Positions 46,483 through 55,179 of a stretch of 64,000 bases of DNA are shown in pieces. Under the pieces are notes generated by a model, which saw only the letters and a program-made list of their open reading frames with translations, was not told the origin of the DNA and searched no databases. Origin of the DNA: Candidatus Flexifilum affinis. Its GTDB lineage: Bacteria; Chloroflexota; Anaerolineae; Aggregatilineales; Phototrophicaceae. The stretch spans positions 682,001 to 746,000 of the forward strand of contig JADJPJ010000002.1 in assembly GCA_016713325.1 (NCBI GenBank), written 5' to 3'. Made by a program: the position numbers and the translations under genes. Numbering within the stretch: position 1 is the first letter of the stretch; each line of letters begins with the position of its first letter.

Positions 46483-46560
46483 GCCTTAACGTTGCTACGC
46501 GAGAGAACACGGTAAGATGTTAGGAACTAAAGCGCGAACACCTACACGAGAGACGGGGGC

Positions 46561-46953
46561 ATGCTCATTAAAGTCGTGTGCATCGAGGACAATCCGCAGA
46601 ATTCGCGACTGGTGCGCAAAATTCTTGGGGGAGCCGGATATTATGTGATCGAATGTCCGGACGGAGAAAGCGGCTATGCGGCGATTCTGTCCGAGCGTCC
46701 GGACCTGGTCCTGATGGATGTGAACCTGCCGGACATTGACGGCCTGGAACTCACGCTCCGCCTGAAGGCAGACCCGGACCTGCGGGGAATTCCGGTGATC
46801 GCACTGACGGCGAACGCCATGTACGGCGATCGCGAGCGATGCCTGGCTGCTGGCTGTGACGGGTACATTCCCAAGCCGATCACCAAAACGCTTCTGATTT
46901 CGACGGTCGGTGATGTGCTGGCGAACATTCAGTCCGCGGGCGCTGCAAGTTGA
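46561..46953 (+). CDS. Single-domain response regulator
   Basis: This 130-aa CheY-like receiver has no output domain. It has Glu9-Asp10, phospho-acceptor Asp53 (LVLMDVNLPDIDG), the ALTANAMYGD switch Thr and the YIPKPI lysine. The hinge and alpha-4 sequence (GDRERCLAAGCDGYIPKP) is like that of phosphorelay or DivK-type regulators. It probably takes phosphate from one of the hybrid or soluble kinases encoded on either side. It overlaps the next regulator by 4 nt (TTGA). Confidence 0.94.
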   Translation: MLIKVVCIEDNPQNSRLVRKILGGAGYYVIECPDGESGYAAILSERPDLVLMDVNLPDIDGLELTLRLKADPDLRGIPVIALTANAMYGDRERCLAAGCDGYIPKPITKTLLISTVGDVLANIQSAGAAS

Positions 46954-47375
46954 TTCCGGTGCCGGGGGCCAACGAATTGAACCACTGTATTGTACTCATC
47001 GAGGATGACGCCAACAGCGCGCGTCTGGTCACCCGGCTTCTGGAACGGGCCGGATACCAGGTGTTCGCGGCTTCTGACGGCGAAGCGGGAATGGAAGAAG
47101 TTGCCGCGCGCCAGCCAGATGTCGTCCTGGTCGACCTGGGTCTGCCCGACATTGATGGGCAGACGATCATCGGTGTGCTGCGGCAGCAGACTTCCGTCAA
47201 GCGCACAGCCATTGTCGCGTTTACCGCCTGGCCGGAAGAGACCGCGCGCGCGATGGTGCAGGCTTATGGATGCGATGGCATCATCACCAAACCAGTGGAT
47301 ACGCGCACGTTGGCACAGCAGGTCGCCGCCTACTTTGCTGCGCCGGAAGGCGCGTCGGAAGACAAGGGGCAGTGA
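46950..47375 (+). CDS. Single-domain response regulator
   Basis: This receiver domain is up to 141 aa, with Glu-Asp-Asp (IVLIEDDANS), phospho-acceptor Asp62 (VVLVDLGLPDIDG), Thr in AFTAWP and Lys in GIITKPVD. There is no output domain. The start is uncertain: TTG 46950 overlaps the previous stop (TTGA), while TTG 46977 would give a protein beginning MNHCIVLIEDD, with GGGGG about nine bases upstream. The C-terminus is acidic. It follows a first receiver and precedes a GNAT gene with no gap, so the three form one operon. Confidence 0.92.
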   Translation: MIPVPGANELNHCIVLIEDDANSARLVTRLLERAGYQVFAASDGEAGMEEVAARQPDVVLVDLGLPDIDGQTIIGVLRQQTSVKRTAIVAFTAWPEETARAMVQAYGCDGIITKPVDTRTLAQQVAAYFAAPEGASEDKGQ

Positions 47376-48248
47376 TTGTCGGCCTTGAATCCGCCTCTTG
47401 ATCGTCCAATGCCGGGGCAGTTTGCGTGCGCGGCTGATTACGATTTTGACCGTTTAGCGAAGATTTACTCCGACGCTCGCACCGACTATATTGTTCCCAT
47501 GCCTATGAACGGGCGTCGTATGCAGGAGTATGTGCGCTACTACGACGTCGTGCTGGACGCTTCGTACATCTCCATCGACGGCACCGCCAGCGCCGCGATG
47601 GAAACCGGGATCGGTATGCTCGGCCTGCGTGGGCAGCGCGCCTGGCTCACGCGATTGGGCATCATGCCGGCTTATCGCCGCCACGGCATTGCCTACACGC
47701 TGGTCGACCTGCTTCTGGAAGCTGCCCGTCGGCGCGGCGCGGTTCAGGCTCAGCTTGAGGTGATCGACGGCAACGACGCAGCGCATCAACTGTTTCGTCG
47801 CTTCGGCTTCGCAGATCGCCGCTCGCTGCTGGTTATTCGCCGGCCCCCTGCGGTGATCGCTTTCCCTGATGCCGGCTGTACGGTGGACTATCTGGACATC
47901 GAGGACATCGATACCTGTCTGGCCTCCCGACGAGATACCGCTTCCTGGATAGACGAATCGCAATCGCTCAATAATGCCGGCGGGTTGCATGGTCTGCGGC
48001 TGCACATGCCGGACGGGCGAAGCGGCTGGATCGTCTACCGGGCCGCGGCGTTTCAGCTTTCCCATTTCGCCTTTGACGCTCCCGATCCCGAGGTGTCCGC
48101 GCTGCTGCTCACTGCCGTGCACAGCCAGCACCCGCAGATGGATACGAAAGTCGAGAACCTGCCCGCCGACAGCCCGCACTGGAAGGCTTTTCAGCAGGTT
48201 GGCTATGTGGAGACCTTTCGCCGATTCGAAATGCTGATGCTGCTCTAA
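47376..48248 (+). CDS. GNAT-family N-acetyltransferase
   Basis: In this 290-aa protein the acetyl-CoA-binding signature is in residues ~95-125 (WLTRLGIMPAYRRHGIAYTLVDLLLEAARRRG, with the RRHGIA loop), followed by VIDGNDAAHQLFRRFGF. The C-terminal half (~150-290) repeats a GNAT-like pattern and ends with QQVGYVETFRRFEMLMLL, so it may be a two-domain acetyltransferase. Substrate unknown. The TTG start directly abuts the stop of the receiver gene; ATG 47409 is an alternative. Its position inside a two-component cluster hints at protein or signalling-linked acetylation, but this is inference. Confidence 0.88.
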   Translation: MSALNPPLDRPMPGQFACAADYDFDRLAKIYSDARTDYIVPMPMNGRRMQEYVRYYDVVLDASYISIDGTASAAMETGIGMLGLRGQRAWLTRLGIMPAYRRHGIAYTLVDLLLEAARRRGAVQAQLEVIDGNDAAHQLFRRFGFADRRSLLVIRRPPAVIAFPDAGCTVDYLDIEDIDTCLASRRDTASWIDESQSLNNAGGLHGLRLHMPDGRSGWIVYRAAAFQLSHFAFDAPDPEVSALLLTAVHSQHPQMDTKVENLPADSPHWKAFQQVGYVETFRRFEMLMLL

Positions 48249-48302
48249 CGTTCTCCCGTCATAATGAGGGGATTAACGCCGCATCGAAAGTGAACGGCTC
48301 GC

Positions 48303-48953
48303 ATGAGCGAACCCGGTGAAGTTCGCACCCTGATCGTAGCGGACAGCCCCCTTGCCCGGGCTGGCATGGCCGCACTGCTCGACGGCGCGGGGATTGTCGT
48401 AGTAGGCGGGGTCGGCGATGAGATCGATCTGCTCGATGCCGTCACGGTTTACTATCCCGATGTCATCGTCTGGGATATGGGTTGGGAGCCGTTGAGCACG
48501 CTGGAGCGCCTGATCGACCTGCGCGGCCGGCCGCTTGTGCTGGCGCTCACGGCCGATCGCGGCACGGCGGTCGAGGCAGCGCCGGCGCTGCTTGGGACGG
48601 GTGTCAAGGGATTGCTCCTGCAGTCGGCCAGCGGCGAAGCGTTGTGCGCGGCCCTGCACGCGGTCGCCCAGGGGATGGTGGTGATTGATCCCATCGTCGC
48701 CTCGGCCCTGCACCCACAGGATGAAACTGCCGGTCTGGGCGAGCGCGTGCTCGCCGACTCGCTGACCGGGCGTGAGATGGAAGTCGTTCGCCTGATCGCC
48801 GAGGGCTTGCCGAACAAGACCATCGCTCGTCAACTGGGCATCAGCGAACATACTGTCAAATTCCACGTCAATGCCATCCTGACCAAACTGGGCGCTCAAA
48901 GCCGTACGGAAGCGGTGGTTCGGGCTACCCGTTTGGGCTTGATCAGCCTCTAG
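48303..48953 (+). CDS. NarL/FixJ-type response regulator
   Basis: This 216-aa protein has a receiver domain (1-125) and a LuxR-type HTH (150-210: LTGREMEVVRLIAEG, NKTIARQLGISEHTVKFHV, ILTKLGAQSRTEAVV). Phospho-acceptor Asp58 (VIVWDMGWEP), a Thr in ALTADRG and the GVKG lysine are present. The N-terminal acidic pocket reads VADSPL, so only one acidic residue replaces the usual pair, which may weaken Mg binding. It probably regulates transcription in response to one of the local kinases. The 54-nt gap upstream contains CATAAT, a possible -10. Confidence 0.93.
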   Translation: MSEPGEVRTLIVADSPLARAGMAALLDGAGIVVVGGVGDEIDLLDAVTVYYPDVIVWDMGWEPLSTLERLIDLRGRPLVLALTADRGTAVEAAPALLGTGVKGLLLQSASGEALCAALHAVAQGMVVIDPIVASALHPQDETAGLGERVLADSLTGREMEVVRLIAEGLPNKTIARQLGISEHTVKFHVNAILTKLGAQSRTEAVVRATRLGLISL

Positions 48954-49040
48954 TCCCTAAACTTTCGGATAGGTCCTGTCCTCACCTCTTGAGCGATGTT
49001 GGCTCCCTCCGGTTCGCGTTAAAGTGGGGAGGTCAGACGA

Positions 49041-49055
49041 GGGCAGTTCCTGCCC
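49041..49055 (+). promoter_or_regulatory. Small leader hairpin before the protease gene
   Basis: GGGCAG and CTGCCC pair around a 3-nt loop just upstream of the GGAGG ribosome site (49061). It may modulate translation of the protease. Weak evidence. Confidence 0.25.
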
Positions 49056-49072
49056 CAAGTGGAGGACTCACC

Positions 49073-49963
49073 ATGAGTATTCTTCAGGATCTTTCGAACG
49101 ATTTGGCGGCCGCGGTACAGACCGCGAGCGCCAGTATTGTGCGTGTGGAAGCGAGGCGTCGCCTTGCCGCGACCGGTATCGTCTGGTCGGCTGATGGCCT
49201 GATCATCACCTCGAATCACGGCGTCGAGCGCGACGACAGCATTCGCGTTGGCCTGCCCAATGGCGAGACTGTGGAGGCGACACTGGTCGGGCGTGACCCC
49301 ACGACCGACATTGCCGTCCTGCGCACGTCGGCCAGCCTGACCGCGCCGACCTGGGTCGAGAGCGATGGCATCAAGGTCGGTCACCTGGTGCTGGCGCTAG
49401 GCCGCCCTGAGGCGGATGTGCAGGCGACGCTCGGTGTGGTCAGCGCAGTCAGCGGAGAATGGCGCACGATGGCCGGCGGTCGCGTCGACGTGTATCTTCA
49501 GACGGACGTGGTCATGTACCCCGGCTTCTCTGGTGGTCCGCTGATTTCTTCGGGCGGCCAGATTCTCGGCATGAACAGCTCGTCTCTGGCGCGCGGCGTC
49601 AGCCTGACGCTACCGGCAGCGACCCTCAAGCGCGTGGCGGCGGCGTTGTCGACGCACGGGCGCGTGCGTCGCGGCTACCTGGGCGTGAGCGCGCAGCCGG
49701 TGCGCTTGCCCGCGGCGCTCGCCGGGCAGCTCAGTCAGGAGACCGGATTGCTGCTGGCGGCTGTCGAGCCGGACAGCCCGGCGAAGAAGGGTGGGCTGCT
49801 GCTCGGCGATACGCTCTACAGCATGGCCGGTCAGCCGATCCGCCAGATGGACGATCTGATGGCCGTCCTGAGCGGCGATCGCGTCGGACAGACGGTCCCG
49901 GCGAGCGTGGTGCGCGGCGGTCAGGCGATGGACGTGCAGGTCACGATTGGCGATCGGAACTAA
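49073..49963 (+). CDS. Trypsin-like serine protease with PDZ domain (HtrA/DegP-like), cytoplasmic
   Basis: This 296-aa protein has an S1C-type protease domain (1-185) and a PDZ domain (~195-290). The triad is visible as His in IITSNHGVE, Asp in TTDIAVLR and Ser in PGFSGGPLIS. The PDZ has RRGYLGVSAQPV, VEPDSPAKKGGLLLGDTLYSMAG and VLSGDRVGQTVPASVVRGG. HtrA proteins are normally exported, but here no signal peptide or membrane helix precedes the domain. The start at 49073 is fixed by GGAGG eight bases upstream, and the open frame above it is not signal-like. It is followed 4 nt later by a second, shorter protease. Confidence 0.92.
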   Translation: MSILQDLSNDLAAAVQTASASIVRVEARRRLAATGIVWSADGLIITSNHGVERDDSIRVGLPNGETVEATLVGRDPTTDIAVLRTSASLTAPTWVESDGIKVGHLVLALGRPEADVQATLGVVSAVSGEWRTMAGGRVDVYLQTDVVMYPGFSGGPLISSGGQILGMNSSSLARGVSLTLPAATLKRVAAALSTHGRVRRGYLGVSAQPVRLPAALAGQLSQETGLLLAAVEPDSPAKKGGLLLGDTLYSMAGQPIRQMDDLMAVLSGDRVGQTVPASVVRGGQAMDVQVTIGDRN

Positions 49964-49967
49964 GCGC

Positions 49968-50597
49968 ATGGGCGACGTTTACGCGCGTCTCAATGCGGCT
50001 ATGTCCGGCACCGTCGAGGGCGTGCTGCGTTCGGTGGTGCAGGTGCGCGATACGTCGCGCGGCGCGGGCGCGGGGACGATCTGGCACAGCGATGGACTGA
50101 TCATCACCAATGCCCACGTTGCCCGCTATGGCGCTCTTCAAGTGGCGCTTCATGACGGCCGTGTCCTGCCGGCGACGGTGATCGCCCGGGATGAGGAACG
50201 CGATCTGGCCGCCCTGTCGATTGAGGCAAATGACCTGCCGACCATCCCGATCGGCAGCTCTCGCCATCTTCAGGCGGGTCAGTGGGTGATGGCGCTGGGG
50301 CATCCCTGGGGGGTGACCAACGCCGTGACCGGCGGTGTCCTGATCGGCGTAGGCAGCAACCTTCCGGAACTGAAGGTGATGCGCCAGGATTGGGTGGTGG
50401 CCGATCTGCACCTGCGGCCGGGCAACTCCGGCGGCCCCATGATCGATGTCGCCGGTCGGCTGATCGGCGTGAATACGCTGATGACCGGTCCGGGAGTCGG
50501 CGTGGCCGTAGGAGTGGATGCCGCCAAGCAATTCCTGCGCGATGCGCTCGGTGCGCGAACGAGCGAAGCGGCCATGCTCGCTACGGAGTACGTGTAG
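49968..50597 (+). CDS. Trypsin-like serine protease without PDZ, cytoplasmic
   Basis: This 209-aa protein is a paralogue of the upstream gene's protease domain. The triad is His in IITNAHVARY, Asp in EERDLAALSI and Ser in RPGNSGGPMID. The fold ends with VNTLMTGPGVGVAVGVDAAKQF, and only a short helix follows; there is no PDZ domain, signal peptide or anchor. The two adjacent proteases, spaced 4 nt apart, are co-expressed and may form mixed oligomers. A substrate is not evident. Confidence 0.9.
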   Translation: MGDVYARLNAAMSGTVEGVLRSVVQVRDTSRGAGAGTIWHSDGLIITNAHVARYGALQVALHDGRVLPATVIARDEERDLAALSIEANDLPTIPIGSSRHLQAGQWVMALGHPWGVTNAVTGGVLIGVGSNLPELKVMRQDWVVADLHLRPGNSGGPMIDVAGRLIGVNTLMTGPGVGVAVGVDAAKQFLRDALGARTSEAAMLATEYV

Positions 50598-50960
50598 GAC
50601 TTCGGCCCGGCGTAATCCGCCGATGTGACGGGGGCTGTAAAGCCTATCGCTTCCCGACAACCCAACAGCATTACCCCACACAGGGGCGGCAGTCCGCGCA
50701 AGCGGCTGCGGCCCCTGTTGTGTTGTTTGCCCGTCCTGGTTCGCACACATTTGAGATATGAGCGGCGCCTGAAGCGGTAATTCGGGACTCGGATTCCGAC
50801 TGAAATATTGTGTAATATAGCATCAAGAAACGACCTCAGGCTCAATGATTCGCAATCACCTCCAGCCTCAGCGGATCCTGATGAGATTTGATGTCGACGG
50901 GCTAACTGAGCCGCTTGCGACGCCTTTTGAGCATTGGTGCTCAAACGAAAGCTGATTGTG
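50598..50960. other. 363-bp intergenic region with a large hairpin
   Basis: There is no convincing gene. It holds a long GC-rich hairpin (50678-50723), an AT-rich stretch near 50803-50825 (AAATATTGTGTAATATAG) that may contain a promoter for the receiver-kinase gene, and otherwise nothing I can assign. Confidence 0.6.
50678..50723 (+). terminator. Long GNRA-capped hairpin
   Basis: The outer arms ACAGGGGC and GCCCCTGT pair perfectly, extended by CAC/GTG past one bulged T. The inner arms GCAG-CCGC and GCGG-CTGC pair with one bulged T around a GCAA tetraloop. TTGTTTG follows. It lies 80 nt after the protease stop. A terminator is likely; a small structured RNA is possible. Confidence 0.5.
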
Positions 50961-52067
50961 ATGGCCATCATCCTCATCGTAGACGACAACCCACGGAACA
51001 CTCACGCGCTTCGGTTGGCGCTGCGGGATACGCATCATGTGATGTGCGAAGCGACGAATGGCAAGCAGGCGCTGGAGCTGGCCGACAGCATCAACCCTGA
51101 TTTGGTCCTTTTGGACATCATGATGCCCATCATGGATGGCTTCGAGGTCTGTAAGGCGCTGCGTGCTTCGCCCCGGCATGCCCAGGTGCCGGTGATTTTC
51201 GTCACGGCGCTGGATGACAGCGCAGAGAAGGTGCGCGCCTTTGAAGTGGGCGGCAATGACTACGTCACCAAGCCTTTTTCGATGGTGGAAGTGGCCGCCC
51301 GGGTGAACGCCCACCTGGAACTGTACCTGAAGCGAAAAGAACTGGAAGGCATTCGCCAGAAGGAACTCGATTTTTTCCACCGGTTGAACGAAGCGCGCGA
51401 CGATCTGCTGGAGCAGCTAAGGCACGACGTCAGAAGCCCTCTTGCTCGCATCAAGCTGGCCGCCTTTATGGTTGCCCGATCGGTTGAGGACGATGCGGTC
51501 CTTCATAAATACACCCAGACGATCGATCTCGCCGTCGAGGATGTGGTGAACCTGGTGGAAACCCTGACCGAGATCATCAAGCTCGAGACAGGACGTTACG
51601 TTCAGACGCGGCCGACCGTGCTGCTACCCTTTCTGGAGCAGATTGCCCTGTCGCACCGCGCTGCCGTCGAGCTCAACGGCATCACGTTTCGGGTCGATCT
51701 GGAAGCCATTGCGCCCGATATGACCTTTGAACTCGATCCGCCGCAAATACAGCGGGTGCTCGGGAATCTGATCGGCAATGCCGTCAAGTTCACCGATGCC
51801 GGCGGAACCATTACGCTGACGTGCAGCGTCGACAACGACCAACTGCGCATGTCGGTGGCCGACACCGGCTGCGGCATCGAGCCGGAAGCGCTGGAGAAGG
51901 TCTTCCAGCGTTTCTACCGGGCCGGCGCGGCGCGCGACCGAGAAGGGTCAGGGCTGGGGCTGTACATCGCGCGGCAGCTCGTTCTGCAACACCAGGGCGA
52001 AATTCACGTCGAGAGCGAAGTGGGCCGGGGGAGCACCTTCGTCGTCACCATTCCGCGCTCCACCTGA
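50961..52067 (+). CDS. Receiver-histidine kinase hybrid
   Basis: This 368-aa protein has an N-terminal receiver (1-120: ILIVDDNPRN, phospho-acceptor Asp52 in LVLLDIMMPIMDG, VTALDD, YVTKPFS), a short coiled-coil linker, and a HisKA domain with His155 (QLRHDVRSPLARIKLA). The HATPase domain (~245-365) has NLIGNAVKFTD, ADTGCGIEPEALEKVF and GSGLGLYIARQL. There is no membrane segment. The receiver-first order suggests a kinase whose activity is set by upstream phosphotransfer. ATG 50961 begins right at the receiver fold; TTG 50934 is possible. An isolated gene at the right end of the signalling block. Confidence 0.93.
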   Translation: MAIILIVDDNPRNTHALRLALRDTHHVMCEATNGKQALELADSINPDLVLLDIMMPIMDGFEVCKALRASPRHAQVPVIFVTALDDSAEKVRAFEVGGNDYVTKPFSMVEVAARVNAHLELYLKRKELEGIRQKELDFFHRLNEARDDLLEQLRHDVRSPLARIKLAAFMVARSVEDDAVLHKYTQTIDLAVEDVVNLVETLTEIIKLETGRYVQTRPTVLLPFLEQIALSHRAAVELNGITFRVDLEAIAPDMTFELDPPQIQRVLGNLIGNAVKFTDAGGTITLTCSVDNDQLRMSVADTGCGIEPEALEKVFQRFYRAGAARDREGSGLGLYIARQLVLQHQGEIHVESEVGRGSTFVVTIPRST

Positions 52068-52083
52068 CCCAAATCCCGCCGGT

Positions 52084-53056
52084 TCAAACGGCAGTCAGCT
52101 CGTCCTTCTCCAGATTCAGCCATGCCATCACTTCCGTCGGCAGGTCGACGGCCATTGCGTCAGGTTGGCCCGGAACTCCGCCGGCGTGGCGCACCCAACC
52201 AGCGCGAAGGTGTTCATCGGCAGGCTCATGACGTAGGCCATAGCCACCTGGGCGACGCTCAGCCCGCGTTCCTCCGCCAGCGCCTTGACCCGCGACAGGC
52301 GCGCAAAGTTGTCCTGCGTGCAGTAGCTTTGCACGGCAAGCTTGTCCATGTACGTCTCGAAGGTGTGCAGATTGTCCGGTGCAAAGCGGCCGGAGAAGAA
52401 GCCGCCGGCCAGGCTCGACCAGGCGAAGATGGGCATCTGCGTCTCCAAAGGTACCACTGGCGCGCCTCGGCATCGGCGCTGATGCTGACACAGCCTTCCC
52501 ACGGCGCTTCCGCCTGACGGGCCAGGCTGAGGTTGGGGCTGCTAGCGACGAAGGGCGCCAGACCGTGCGCAGCGGCATAGGCGTTGGCCTCCTGGATGCG
52601 CTGATGGCTCCAGTTCGAGCCGCCAAAAGCGCGAATCCGCCCGGCGCGCAGGTGCTCATTGAGCGTTTCGACGATCGGACCGACCGGCACCGACGGATCG
52701 TCGCGGTGCAGCAGGTACAGATCGATGGTTTCAAACTTGAAGCGCGCCAGCGAGTCGTGGATGTCGGCGGTGATGTCGAAGGGCGTGACGCGTTTGCGGT
52801 CCTGGTTGTGGTGCGCGCCTTTGCCGATGATCACCACCTGCTCGCGGATGCCGCGGTCGCGCACCCACTGGCCGACCAACCGCTCGTTTTTGCCATTGCC
52901 ATAAACGTGCGCGGTGTCAAACGTGGTACAGCCCTGCTCGAAGACGCCGTCCAGCAACTCAAAGCCCGGTTCGCCATCCGGGGATTCAATCATCAGGGTG
53001 CCCTGAACCAGCCGCGAGACGGGCTTGTCGATGCCGGGGATATGTCCGTATTCCAT
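52084..53056 (-). pseudogene. Aldo/keto reductase, two frameshifts
   Basis: Reading from ATG 53056, the first ~200 residues match an AKR barrel: GTLMIESPDG, FDTAHVYGNGKNERLVGQW (catalytic Asp and Tyr), HNQDRKRVTP, DLYLLHRDDP and IRAFGGSNWSHQRI. Near 52447-52453 the frame shifts and continues as ETQMPIFAWSSLAGGFFSGRF to FALVGCATPAEFRANL. Near 52166 it shifts again to AMAVDLPTEVMAWLNLEKDELTAV and a stop. Each break is repaired by adding one base, in TTT and in a single G. As sequenced it cannot make a full NADPH-dependent oxidoreductase. Sequencing error or genuine decay cannot be told apart here. Confidence 0.85.
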
Positions 53057-53157
53057 AAAATGCCTCCGTGAAGGTGCGGGTGCTCTGCACGGATCGTGAC
53101 TCAACTCAGCCAGGTTGTCCAGAGGGTGGCTCAGGCCGATTCAGAAGGGCGTTCGGG

Positions 53158-53475
53158 TCAGGCGCTGGGCGAAGAGTCGGCGCGCAGGTAGAGATAGAGG
53201 GGCAGGGCCAGCGACAGCCCAACGGTGAAGCTGGCCGGCAGCACGATCCACCAGGGGCGTACGTCGTGCTTGCGAGAATCGGCGTACGACCAGACCCAGA
53301 AGATGACGAGAGAGATGATGACGTCGGCCGAGAAGCCGCCGGCCGCGCCGTTGACGAACAGGCTGGAGACGAATCGCGCCGGGTTGACGCCTTCGGTAAG
53401 GAAGAAGTTGCCGAAGAAGAGCCAGGGTACTATCGTGCCGATAATCATTGCGAGCAGGTAGAAATTCTTGAGCAT
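53158..53475 (-). CDS. DUF2834-like small membrane protein
   Basis: This 105-aa protein has three hydrophobic helices. The pattern LLAMIIGTIVPWLFFGNFF, then FVNGAAGGFSADVIISLVIFWVWSYADSRKH, then WWIVLPASFTVGLSLALPLYLYLR resembles the DUF2834 family, whose function is unknown. I start at ATG 53475, directly before the first helix; the open frame above it is unlike membrane protein sequence. It lies between the broken aldo/keto reductase and IMP dehydrogenase genes. Confidence 0.8.
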   Translation of the reverse strand: MLKNFYLLAMIIGTIVPWLFFGNFFLTEGVNPARFVSSLFVNGAAGGFSADVIISLVIFWVWSYADSRKHDVRPWWIVLPASFTVGLSLALPLYLYLRADSSPSA

Positions 53476-53619
53476 GGATACGTCTTTCTGCCTAGAAAGC
53501 GTGACATGCACGAGAGCAATTGGCTTTGGGGTTCGTGGCCAAACCGCAGCTGGTGCGTCGTTCCCTAACGGCAGCAGGCGTTCAACCACAACCCCCATGC
53601 CATGCTCGCAGACTCAACG

Positions 53620-55078
53620 TCAGCTTTGCAGCGGACGCCGTTGTTCCGGCACCAGCGGGCTCTTGACGATCACAAACTGCGCCTGATCGTGCATGGCCTC
53701 GATGCAGTGCGCGTTGCAGTAGCTCATGCCCGAAAGCAGGCCGCCGCGCAGTTTCTTCAGCACCTTGCTGGCCTTGCCCTTGTACGGCGTGAAGGTCGTG
53801 CGCCCCTCCGGCACGTATTCGTCGGCGCGCGTCGTGCTCTCGCCCAGCGTGCGGCGCTTCTCGAAGGCTGTCGCTGAGGCCATGCCGCGCACCATCTTCT
53901 TGAGCATGCCGTCCTGCTCAACCGGTTCACCGGGGCTTTCTTCCGTGCCGGCCAGCAGCGAGCCGATCATGACCGTGTCCGCGCCCGCGGCGATGGCTTT
54001 GGCCACATCGCCCGGCTTGCGGATGCCGCCGTCGCCGATGATCGGGATGCGTTCCTGGTCGTGCATGAAGGCTTCGGCCGCGTTCATGATGGCCGTGATC
54101 TGCGGGATGCCCACCCCGGCCACATCGCGAGTCTCACACACGTAGCCCGGTCCCACGCCAACCTTCACGCCATCGGCGCCGCTGTCGCGCACGTATTTGG
54201 CGCCGTCGATGGTCGCCACGTTGCCGGCAGCGATCGGCGTGGTGATGCCCTAGACGATCTTCAGCCGCCGCAGGATCTCCTGCGTATAGTCAAGTTCACC
54301 ATGGGCGATGTCCAGCACCAGCACATCGACTTCGGCTTCGACCAGACGCAGGGAGCGTTCGATATCGCCGTCCTGCACGCCAATGGCCGCGCCGACCAGC
54401 AGACGCCCTTTGGCGTCGAGGGAGGCGGTCGGGTAATTGTTGTAGTGCTCGTGGTCCTTGGTGGTGTAGACGCCCACCAGATGCCCGTCCTCGCGGACCA
54501 CCGGCACCTTCTCGATCCGCCGCTGCCGCATGACCTCGACCGCACCTTCGAGCGTGGTGCCCGGCGGAACGGTCCACATGCTCGCGCGGCGTCATAACCT
54601 CGCGCAGGGGCGTGTCCGGCTCGCCGGCGTCGAAGTCGCGCGGGGTGGCGATGCCCAGGAAGCTGCCGTCGTAGGTCGGCCCCTCATAGACGATGACGTA
54701 CCCCCGTTCCCGCTCGCGCAGCAGGCGCTGGGCGTCGGCGATCGTGGCACTGGCCGGGATCACCGGAGGGTGGTCTTCCATAACGCGCATTCGCTCCTTG
54801 ACGCGCCGCACCTCTCTGACCTGGTCCTCCACGTTCATAAAGCGGTGGATTACCCCGAAGGACCCCCACAGCGCCATGGTGGTGGCCATGCGCCAGCCCG
54901 TCACGGTGTCCATGTTGGCGGACACAATCGGGATATGGATCTTCGGCATGCCGCGCACCACGGGCGCGGAAGTGTCGATCTCACCGCTGTAGCGTGAACG
55001 GATCGACGAGCGTCGCGGCACGAGCAGCACATCGTCGAAACCAAGACCATCGCCGAGGATTTTGGGGTTCGTGTTCAT
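53620..55078 (-). pseudogene. guaB: IMP dehydrogenase with a frameshift and an in-frame TAG
   Basis: The start (ATG 55078) encodes GLGFDDVLLVPRRSS, IPIVSANMDTVTGWRMA and the first CBS region to VMTPRE. Near 54577 the frame changes; MWTVPPGTTLEGAVEVMRQRRIEKVPVV continues through the second CBS domain to RRLKIV, where TAG (54252-54250) interrupts. The same frame then resumes as [31 protein letters not shown] (catalytic Cys), [22 protein letters not shown] and [20 protein letters not shown]. All parts of a ~486-residue enzyme, which converts IMP to XMP for guanine synthesis, are present. The first break is a +1 or -2 change. Such a central gene being broken makes consensus error likely. Confidence 0.85.
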
Positions 55079-55179
55079 ATCTGGGGCGCCTTACTGCGGT
55101 CCTTACGGATATCCACCGTATTGTTGTGGAGGGTGACCCATTTGTCGATACTGACCCAACCACCCTCTAGTTGTTGATT

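Noticed and set aside
54250..54252. TAG in guaB read through as pyrrolysine or by suppression
   Set aside because: The same gene has a separate frameshift, and ordinary genes in the window end in TAG (for example sucD, mfd, xylB).
55079..55179. A purine riboswitch upstream of guaB
   Set aside because: The spacer has short inverted repeats (GAGGGTG/CACCCTC) but none of the conserved purine-riboswitch core that I can recognise.
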